From the NCBI GenBank assembly GCA_018136815.1, contig CM030931.1, positions 795,511-859,510 on the forward strand: DNA of 64,000 nucleotides, read 5' to 3'. The position numbers and the translations under genes were made by a program. Every line of letters starts with the position of its first letter. Position 1 is the stretch's first letter. The notes below the pieces were generated by a model. It did not search any database. It was not told the DNA's origin and was given only the letters and a program-made list of their open reading frames with translations. Source of the stretch: Isochrysis galbana (taxonomy: Eukaryota; Haptophyta; Isochrysidales; Isochrysidaceae). Shown in pieces: positions 56,717 through 64,000 of the stretch.

Positions 56717-56955
56717 AATAGGCCCAGGGGCGAAGCAGCCATTTGGATGTTTGTTTGGATGCTTCAGTTTACCAAATAATAAATAATCCAGGTGTGCACG
56801 TTAGAAAGAGGTATGAGGATGAGGCGGCGGAGGGGCGAGGGGAGGAGGGCGGCGCGACGCAACGGAGTGGGACTGGGAGGGAGAGGGGGGGGGGGGGTCG
56901 GGAAAAATTGGTCATCTCTTTGCATGCTGCGCTCCCGGCAGTAAGTAAAGAGTGA
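56696..56955 (+). mobile_element. TTAA-type MITE, truncated copy 2
   Basis: Matches 11338-11670: GTAGTATGGAATTATGGA, GGCGAAGCAGCCATTTGGAT, CAGTTTACCAAATAAT, GCACGTTAGAAAGAGG, G tract, GCATGCTGCGCTCCCGGCAG. The left terminal repeat is missing and an internal piece before the right end is deleted. GGATGTTTGTTTGGATG shows a small local duplication. Confidence 0.85.
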
Positions 56956-56978
56956 ATGGTGCACCCTTACTGTACCTA

Positions 56979-57037
56979 GCCTCCAATGCTTACTCTGATC
57001 TACACCGCTCTACTCACAGTCACTGGGCCCAAAATAG
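56979..57037 (+). repeat. diverged fragment of the copia LTR
   Basis: AATGCTTACTCTGATCTACA, CGCTCTACTCACAGTCACTG and GGCCCAAAATAGG match LTR positions 43662-43720 with several changes. It is a relic of an older insertion of the same family. Confidence 0.8.
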
Positions 57038-57529
57038 GATAATAGGATTGGCCAAACCAGCCGTCTACTCTACTCTCTCAAGTCCGTCCCCATGTTCTCT
57101 CTCTCCGGGGGCGACGGGAGGCGGCGGGGCCGGGGCGCGGAGCGGGGCGCTAGCTCTGGATGCGTGGGGACGGTGGGCGTGGTCGGGTGAGAGTGAAAGA
57201 AAGCGGGAGGAGAGAGAAAAGAGCGAGGAGGGGGGGGGGGGGGGGGGGGCGCAGCTCAGCGCGTCGGCGGGGCGGCGCTCTCCACCCAGAACGGTGCCCT
57301 TCCCTCCCCCCCCCCCCCCGGTTTTCTCTCTCTCTCCCTCCCTCTCTCTCTCTCCACTCCCTCTCTCTCTCGCTCTCCCCCCCCCCCCCCCTCCCTCCTT
57401 TCACCCTCACCCAATCCCCGGATTTGGGCAGGAGGGTGGCAGTGAGAGAATCGCCGGTCTCTTTGCAGAGGAGACACCCCTCCTGGGAGCACCAACCATC
57501 CTTCACCCCTCTCGTTCTGGTGCCCACTG
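57038..57529. other. low-complexity upstream region of NOL9/GRC3
   Basis: G runs (57230-57250), CT runs and C runs (57300-57395) fill most of it. It must include the promoter and 5' UTR of the gene at 57530. No TATA box chosen. Confidence 0.5.
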
Positions 57530-60203
57530 ATGGGTCGGCGGCGCGGCTCAGAGGGCGTCGAGCTGGTCCTTGGCCCGCTCGAGCCCATCGCCTTCTTGGG
57601 AAGCGCGGAAGCACGCGTGCTGAGCGGCAGACTGAGCATCCTCGGCGCCGAACTTCGCCCCTCGCGCGCTTGGCATGCTCTCCACTCCCCCGCTGGAGGG
57701 CTCAGTCTAGCACTGCAGACAAGCTCAGCCGTTTCGAGCGAAGTTAGGCTGCTCTTCCGCCCTCTTGAGGTAGTCGCGGAGGAGGGAGAGGCCGAGCGCG
57801 GCGGCGAAGCTACGGCTGGAAACCTCGCGCTTGACCAGCCCGCCGACGACCTGCTTGCGTGGATGGTAGAGGAGGAGGACGACGAGGAGGAGGAGGAGGG
57901 ATCGGCACCGGAGGGAGAAGACACCGAGGCAGACAGCGCGTGCACGGTGTGGGGCGCGGAGGCAGAGGCAGACGGTGGCGAAGAAGAGTACGAGGTGGAT
58001 GGGGTAGCTGGCCGCGCGAGGACTCCGCTCGCTGCAGACGAAGAGGCGGCAGCGCTCGAGCGGATGATTCAAACCGCACAGGATGCCGGTCGTGCCGAGA
58101 AGAGGCAATCTAGTTGCACAAGTGCTGGCCTGTCCGCTGGCCGAGCTGCAATAGTCCGCACCCCCCCGCGTGCTGATTCCGACGGTGCCTTTGCCTGGCC
58201 ACTTCCTGACTCACTCGGACTTCTACCTGCGGCAGTCCCTCCAGGGCTTATGGTGCGGTTGGGCGCGGTGATACCAGCGGCGTGGGAGGACGGAGTGGAT
58301 GAGGTCTGCCGGCTCGTCGAGGCGGCTCGGTCAGTGGGTGCGCCGCCGCCAGTGGTGATGTTGTGTGGCGAGCGCAATACTGGAAAGTCGTCGTTGCTCC
58401 GTCTACTAATTAATCGGCTCATAGCGTTGGGTGGAAGCACTGCGCCAGGTGAGGAGGTGGCGCAGCCTATGAGCGCGTATGGTCCGAGTGGCTCGCCCGA
58501 TTTCTTTGGAGCTGCTCGTAGCAGCGGGAGATCGGGAGGAGGGGACGATGTAGACAGCGAAAAAGGTATGGCTGCAAAGGGCTCAAAAGCCGGAAAGAAG
58601 AGGGGGCGCAAGTCTGGCGAGAAAACTAGCTCGGTGGAACCTAAGAGGGCCGCCTCTAGCACAAGCGCACAGGCTGATAGCAATACCGAGGCATGTGGAG
58701 CGGGTGCCAGCGAGCTCGGCCGCAACATCTCTGCGGAGTTCATAGACGACAGCGTATTTGGCTCGAGTGGACCCTCAAGGCAAGTGGGAGTGGCTTTGCT
58801 GGACACGGATGTCGGGCAGCCCGAAATCGGGCCTCCGGGAATGATCAGTGTGAGAAGAGTCGAGGTGCCCTTATTCGGCCCTCCCCACTCCCATCATCGC
58901 ACTACCCAAACGAGTTGGGAGACCGCCGTCTTCTTCGGGGCCACGAGCCCAGCTGCGGACCCGCGATTCTTTATTGATGGCGTCCGCTCAGTGCTGCATG
59001 CAACAAGTGGTAGCTCGTCTCTTGGCAAGGCCAGAGTCGGCGCTGAAGGCGATGGCGATCCGGGTGGTGCTGGAGGAAGTGCAACCAAGTCTAGCGTGCT
59101 CTCTTCTCTACCGGTAATAGTTAACACGTGTGGATGGGTGCAAGGGATGGGCCAACAGCTCCTTGCTGAGACGATCGCAGCTGTCCAGCCGTCCATCCTC
59201 ATTGTGCTCGATCGAGAGATCGTCCCTGGAGTGCCGCAACGGTCGCAGCCTTTTCCTCTAGCGGCCGTTCTCCCGTCTAGCGGTCCACGGCCGCAAGTGA
59301 TGTATCTTCCCTCACTCACTGCCGGTGTGCGACCGTCGAGCGTCTCAACCTCCACCCCTGGCCTTGCCGCTGGTTTCGTCAACGCCTCTGCCGCGGGAAC
59401 CGACCCTGCGAGCGACGGCTCCACCTTGGCCATCGGTACACCGACCGCAAGGGACTCGACGGCTTTGCCCACGTCAGGATGGTTGGGTGATCCAGCGCCG
59501 CCCCCTGCAACCAACCTTTCGCCACCTTCGGCCGCCGAAGCCCGGCAGATGCAGCTGCTCGCATACTTCGGGGCCTTACCCCGCGGCGCACGTTCATTGC
59601 CAGCCTCGTCGAAGGCTTATGCCACCTCTCCTGCTTGGGGACGTGCAATCGGCGGGATTCTTGCTGCAAAGCCGTACGCGGTGCGTCTAGACGCGATAAA
59701 GGTGAAGATGCTTCACCACCCGCAGCTATCAAGGGATGAATTGTTGCGGTCACTCGACGCGTCAATTGTGGGTCTTGGCTGTGAAATCAGAGGCGATGTA
59801 ACTGACACAACGAATGAAGCGGACCAGGTGAGCTGCACTCGACGCGGTTCCCACAGCGCCTTTTTCGTTCCCATGCCCCTCATCTCCTTCCCCTTGTCCA
59901 TGGCTCTCGTAGGGGCATCCCGTGACTGCAACGTTTCCATTGTGTGTCGGCCTCGCAATAGTGCGCTCAGTGGACCCCAACACGGGCACGCTGTTTCTTG
60001 TGACGCCCGTCCCTGTCGCGACAATCCGCCATGTCAACGTCCTCATGCGCGGCTCGCTCGAGCTCTCAGCTGCTCTCCTCCAATCTACTCCACACACAGC
60101 ATCCTCACCCTATCTGGCGGTCGGCCAACTTCGTGGCGCAGGCTCTGCTACAAAAGAAATGAAGTCACGGAACAACATCATCCGAGCCAGCACAGCCCGA
60201 TGA
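57530..60203 (+). CDS. NOL9: polynucleotide 5'-hydroxyl kinase NOL9/Grc3
   Basis: Phosphorylates 5'-OH RNA ends during ITS2 removal in ribosome assembly (family knowledge). Two exons, 57530-59827 and 59913-60203; 862 residues. The N-terminal beta domain is visible in PIAFLGSAEARVLSGRLSIL and SPAGGLSLALQTS. An acidic low-complexity insert follows (residues 100-165). The kinase core: Walker A MLCGERNTGKSSLLRLLI (about residue 280), LLDTDVGQPEIGPPGMISV, TAVFFGATSPAADPRF, LPVIVNTCGWVQGMGQQLL. Large Ser/Gly-rich inserts separate the core blocks. Exon 2 gives LCVGLAIVRSVDPNTGTLFL, the NOL9 C-terminal domain, confirming the intron (donor GTGAGC, acceptor CTCGTAG). The unspliced frame also stays open to 60217, but that reading lacks this domain. 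Confidence 0.88.
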
Positions 60204-61200
60204 AACCCCTCGTTTGAGACTCCAGATTTGAAGCACTACTTAGCACAGCAGCTCTGATAGCCGCAACATCAAAATTTAGGCGTGAGAAGTGGTACGGTCG
60301 CGTTTTGATTTTTCAGGTTGTTGGTTCGAGACGTCACATGCACACATAGATGGTCCTTCACGTCGGAGCCAGTGTCGATGAAAGCCCTAAGGCGTACCAC
60401 GTCCCCACTTTCCGTTTCGAGTCGAGCAGGGTACGGCGGCTCTCGTTTGATGGCGAATCGCACGAGGACACGCTGCGTGACCATACTTTCTAAAGATCTT
60501 GCCAAATTCTTTCGTTCGACTAACGCGTGAGTGCTTCTTGCTTCTTCACCCGTGCTGCCGGTCCGGCCACGCGGTAACTATCTATGGCCTATCGCGAGAG
60601 GTTTTGACCACCAACACATGCGCAACGGGTACAATGAAGAGCTCGGGACGAAGTGTTTCCAAGACAGTGGATTGGATTGGCGGTGATGTATTCGGCTGCA
60701 CGCAAGTGCCAAGCCCAAGGTCTGTTTATTCTCATATGAAGTACCGCAATCAAATCAGCCTATCACAAGTCCTGGAGCTGGCCTAGTATTTTCTATCACC
60801 ACCCTATAGATGACTGCATCCGTGCTTTTGCCTTCTGTTCTCTTACTCTTCATTGTGTATTCAGTTCGCGATCCGCGCTTTTGTATTCTATTCTCTTACC
60901 CATTTTGGCTTTTGGCCGCGTGTGCTAATTGCTCGCGGAAAAAGAGCCTAGAAAATATCTTATTGAAGATTCCCACTAATAGCGTCGGGGCGGCCGTTAA
61001 AAAACTGCTCGGTTTAGTAGTAACCGCGGTTCACTATCGCTCAACTGCCGAGCGCGCCCGGTTCTCGCTCTCGCTCTTTCGCTGACAGCAGCACCTCCGG
61101 TGCTCCCACCAGCGATCGAGCCCTCTCCCTCCCGGAGAGCCGCCACGCACGGTCTCACCGCCGGCGCTCCACCCGCGCCGGCTCCGCTCGCAGCTGCGTC
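60204..61200. other. intergenic stretch with conflicting short frames
   Basis: 60269-60505 is open on both strands with protein-like reading (minus: RFAIKREPPYPARLETESGD; plus: VGASVDESPKAYHVP). One may be an exon, but I cannot choose. 60500-61000 has nothing. 61000-61200 may be the leader of the gag relic. Confidence 0.3.
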
Positions 61201-61680
61201 ATGCCTGCCCGACGTCCAGTTCGTCCAACAGCTCGTGGCTCGACTTCCAGCCCTCGCCCCCTCCTCACTCCTTCTGGCCGCACCAGGCCTGTGGACCCTC
61301 CTATCACAGAGTAGGAGGAGGGAGGAGAGGAGGGAGGAGAGGAACCCGATACTCCTGGCTCTGGTTCGCCTCCCTCCGCTCCTCGCGAAGCTGACTCCAA
61401 CGAGTCCGAGGAGGCAGCAGAGTCTGAGGCAGAATCTGAGCTGGTGGAGGCAGAAGGGCCTCGGTCCAACCCTGCCCCAGAGAAACCAGGAGCAGCACAG
61501 GCTGCCGGTTGGGACCCGGACCGACTGCTCGACTCCCTCATCGAGAGGTTGGAAGAGCGCGATCGAGCGCGCCAAGGCCGCAGCCGCCGGCGCCCCGACC
61601 GCTTGGAGAATTCGTCCCCCAGCCCCTCACCTCCCACCCCCTTGCAACCCTCAACTTTAGGGACAGGCCAGGATTGCTCG
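61201..61680 (+). pseudogene. gag-like retroelement relic with an in-frame stop
   Basis: From ATG 61201 the frame reads MPARRPVRPTARG and onward to a TAG at 61312-61314, then stays open: a Gly/Glu-rich stretch, SNESEEAAESEAESELVEAE, then GWDPDRLLDSLIERLEERDR and a basic RQGRSRRRPDR. An acidic region, then an amphipathic helix and Arg patch, is the usual layout of algal LTR-element gag starts. Not homologous by eye to the gag at 18652. Low certainty. Confidence 0.4.
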
Positions 61681-62341
61681 GAAATTTTTTTCGAAATTTG
61701 GGCTCATTTTTCGAGGTCTCTTGCCTCTCCCTCGCTGGCCTCGCTGGCCCTGGGTGCCTTCCTGTCGGCTTTAATGGTCTGTGGCTCAGTGGTGGAGAGG
61801 GGGGTCCGTACGAGCGAGGACCAGTGCTGTCGCATTCGCGAATCGACGCTCGTTAGGCTTCTCTCTTCTCTTCCTTTGGTCTTTATCGTTATAATTCTCT
61901 CGTTCTTGTTCTCGGTCAAAAACTTCGCGTGGACGCCTAGGATCTAGGGTTGTGGAGCGCCCCCTTTCTCTTTCTCTCGAAGTAAAGGGAAGTTTCCCCA
62001 CCTTTCTTCCTCCCGGGCGCCTCGCAAATAGGTTTAATTCGCTATCTCCCCGCGTTTGTTTACCTGCTTCTGGGGGCAATCAGCAATCAGGTTTAATTTG
62101 CGACCTCTTCGTATCTCTACCATAGGCCATAGGCACGTCGCACCTCTTTCGTCTTATATAGTATGTTCTTTCGAATCCTGTGCGGCAGGATTGCCCCTCG
62201 TTTCCGCGTTATGATGCGATTCCCGTTCTAGGTTCTAGACGAGATCGCCGACAGATCGCCTTCTGATCGTCGTCCGTCGTTGTCTGATCGGAGTGTTTGG
62301 GTTTGATTTCTTCAGTCGAGTTACGTGAGAAAAGTCGTGGG
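61681..62341. other. spacer, partly shared with 40994-41047
   Basis: Starts with the TTTTTTTCGAAATTTGGG box shared with 41030. The remainder (61900-62330) is moderately AT-rich. It contains TCTTATATAGTATG near 62153, perhaps a TATA-like site of an LTR. No gene. Confidence 0.35.
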
Positions 62342-62890
62342 GCCCCGTCTTCTCTTACCCAAATAGGTCGAGAAGACACGTAAACACCAGAGGGGAGAGC
62401 TGCCGCTCCCCCCTCCCCCCTCCCCTCCCTCTTCCCTTTTCCTCCTCTATTCCCTGCGGCGGGGGCCCATGGCCCATGGCGCGCGCCTGCGGCCCCTCTT
62501 CAGGTCCCCAGGCCCCAGGTAGCCTGCAAGGGCCTGGGAGCACAGCTCAGGGGGCAGGTGAGGCTGGGGCATGGCCCTGGCCCCTCCTGCCTCTCCCTCG
62601 CTGGCGCTCCGCGGCCCTGCAGGTCGACTGGAGCTGGCTAGGGGGTCCTGATCAGGGGGCCCCAAGGGGAGGATGGGCTGGTCAGAAGGATGGGCTGGCC
62701 ACGACAGGCCAGGGCGGGCGAATCAGGCGTGCCTGTGGGGAGAGGGATGGGTCAGCAGGGCAGTGTGCTCCTGGCAGGCCATCAGGCGTGCCAGGAGAGT
62801 GGGTGGTTCCTCCCCCATGGCAGGGGAGGAGTGGAGAAAGGGGGGGGGCTCGTGCCCCCCCATGGGCGAACTAAGTATAAACTTAGTTGC
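62342..62890 (-). repeat. dispersed repeat family B, full copy (inverted)
   Basis: Runs from CCGTCTTCTCTTACCC at 62346 through the GGGGCAGGTGAGGCTGGGGC block to the near-palindrome AACTAAGTATAAACTTAGTT at 62869-62888. It matches the inverse of 34074-34445 and serves as the uninterrupted reference for the copy at 53681. Non-coding. Confidence 0.88.
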
Positions 62891-63701
62891 TAGACATAGA
62901 TAGAAGCCAGACTGGCCTAACCACCACCACCACAAACAACTAGCAACTAGGCGGCAACAACCGAATCCGGCCATTAATCCAACCGCCCGGCATCACCCGA
63001 ACACTCCCACCTTGAAACAACCTAAGGCAAACGAGACCCCACAAAAGGCCCAAGCGGAAACAGACGCATGAAAACCGATAGCCCGATGGCGCAGGAGGGA
63101 GAAGGGGACTTGACCGCCGGGGGCCGGGACACGCCGCCTACCACCGAGAAGCCCCGTTCACCGAGCCCCTACGTAGTGCACGAGGGGAGTAGCCGCGAGG
63201 CAGGTGGAGGGAGTGGGAAGGGACGCGGGTGTGGCTGCGGGAAAGTTTGTGCAAAGCCGCGCGTGTGGTGTGGATATTAAGAGGTTTTTTTTAGGCCTGT
63301 GTTGGTGAGAGTGAGAGCCCCTATGAGGTAGGCCATCGGGAGACTGGGGGCAGCGCGGCGGCGCATGCCCCCCCTGCCATCGGCAACCCACCATATAACA
63401 TTAGTTGCGATCCAAGAAAATAGGTCAGAGTAGAACGGGCATCTTTGTAGAGATCTCTAGATCTCTCAAATCATATCGCATATCGCAAATCGCAAAAGCG
63501 CCGTCTTGAACATCCTTTGGCAAGCAGCATGGTCGAAACTCTCCACACCGTTACTGCACGCACTTGAGAAATGCCCCAACTTATGGCTGCTTATTCCCTC
63601 GTTTCATACTGGATTAGCCTTGTATACCTGAGCACATTGTCGCCCTCTTCTTGATTTTCAACATGCTCTTGCACTCACAGGTCACAGACGGGCCGTCCCG
63701 C
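62891..63701. other. intergenic stretch
   Basis: CCACCACCACCAC near 62920. 63170-63290 resembles 34700-34780 (TAGTGCACGAGGGGAG, GGAAAGTTTGTGC), suggesting another repeat piece. No gene on either strand. Confidence 0.35.
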
Positions 63702-64000
63702 CTACTCCCGCTTCACCTCGGCCTTCACCTTGGCACTGAAATCCGACTGCGTTGGGGCCACATTCTCATTGTGGTCGTCATTGAGCTGGATAGTCTCGGC
63801 GCGTTGACGAGCACGCTTAATGGCCAGCGCCTCGTCCGTCACATCGACGAGGTCATCCCCGTCGGCTTCGGCGCCTTCACCTGCAATTGTCGCCAAATCG
63901 TGGCGGGCTGCGCTCGGGTCAAGGCGGCGGACAGCATTGATGGCCTCCACTAGCACCTGCCTTGCACGTGGGGCAAGGCGGCGGCGCTCCGCGACAGTAT
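63702..64000 (-). CDS. C-terminal end of an unrecognised gene (runs off the right edge)
   Basis: A minus-strand frame open from the window edge to the stop at 63702-63704. It reads TVAERRRLAPRARQVLVEAI, NAVRRLDPSAARHDLATIAG, an acidic GDDLVDVTDEALAIKRARQR and a Lys/Glu tail. The pattern (basic helix, hydrophobic helix, acidic turn, basic helix) suggests a small helical domain of a nuclear protein. It faintly recalls the extra-terminal (NET) domain of BET proteins but lacks its key residues. Function unknown. Confidence 0.5.
   Translation of the reverse strand, partial: TVAERRRLAPRARQVLVEAINAVRRLDPSAARHDLATIAGEGAEADGDDLVDVTDEALAIKRARQRAETIQLNDDHNENVAPTQSDFSAKVKAEVKRE

Noticed and set aside
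60269..60505. A gene on either strand after NOL9
   Set aside because: Both strands look equally protein-like, no splice partners were found and no family matches.
62150..62175. TATATAG plus TTCGAATCC-like sequence as a tRNA gene
   Set aside because: The B-box-like word stands alone, with no A box or cloverleaf around it.

Overview
The window is nuclear DNA of a GC-rich unicellular eukaryotic alga. The coding genes are cut by short GT-AG introns of roughly 70 to 700 bp. One gene encodes a DUF1995 (LPA3-like) protein, a family of plastid-bearing organisms. The domain mixes (LOV plus AGC kinase; LNR plus kringle plus pre-peptidase; P-loop kinase plus DPY-30) are typical of protist algae such as haptophytes or prasinophytes. 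I cannot fix the lineage from sequence alone. Roughly half of the window is repeats: DNA transposons, Ty3 and Ty1/copia LTR elements, a LINE, MITEs, a retroposon, a tyrosine-recombinase relic and a large family of non-coding dispersed repeats.

Layout. 1-3.5 kb: 3' part of a LOV-domain, IRE/Rim15/MAST-like protein kinase (+). 5.3-5.9 kb: an unrecognised small gene (+). 6.2-7.0 kb: a relic in which an IS5-type transposase N-terminus (DUF4096) is followed by the C-terminal RuvC end of a Fanzor/TnpB-like nuclease, then a 172-bp satellite. 7.8-8.4 kb: dispersed repeat. 8.6-9.5 kb: DUF1995 plastid protein (-). 11.2-11.7 kb: a 486-bp TTAA-flanked MITE directly upstream of a 903-residue orphan gene (11.7-14.4 kb, +). 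14.8-19.2 kb: dispersed repeat, then two oppositely oriented pieces of Ty3 reverse transcriptase meeting across a C-rich tract. 20.1-23.1 kb: an eight-exon gene joining a DPY-30/RIIa-like dimerisation helix to a zeta-type P-loop kinase, with a 195-bp (AG)n tract in intron 1. 26.3-27.5 kb: truncated tyrosine recombinase (-) and an AlkB-like gene (+). 28.6-29.8 kb: LINE tail. 31.2-33.6 kb: fucose-1-phosphate guanylyltransferase (-). 36.4-39.8 kb: secreted/membrane LNR-kringle protein (-). 41.6-43.3 kb: acetyltransferase-like gene (-). 43.6-49.2 kb: a complete Ty1/copia element with identical LTRs. 49.7-51.1 kb: macro-domain gene (+). 52.1-53.0 kb: IQ-motif gene (+). 53.3-56.2 kb: nested repeats, with a retroposon inside a dispersed repeat and a hAT MITE inside a Ty3 gag leader. 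57.5-60.2 kb: NOL9/Grc3 polynucleotide kinase (+). 61-62.9 kb: gag relic and dispersed repeat. 63.7-64 kb: end of an unknown gene (-).

The host genes do not form one pathway. They are independent housekeeping, signalling and surface genes on both strands, separated by repeat blocks. Exon boundaries were placed by hand from GT-AG signals, open phase and family fit. No transcripts were available, so start codons and a few splice sites are tentative.
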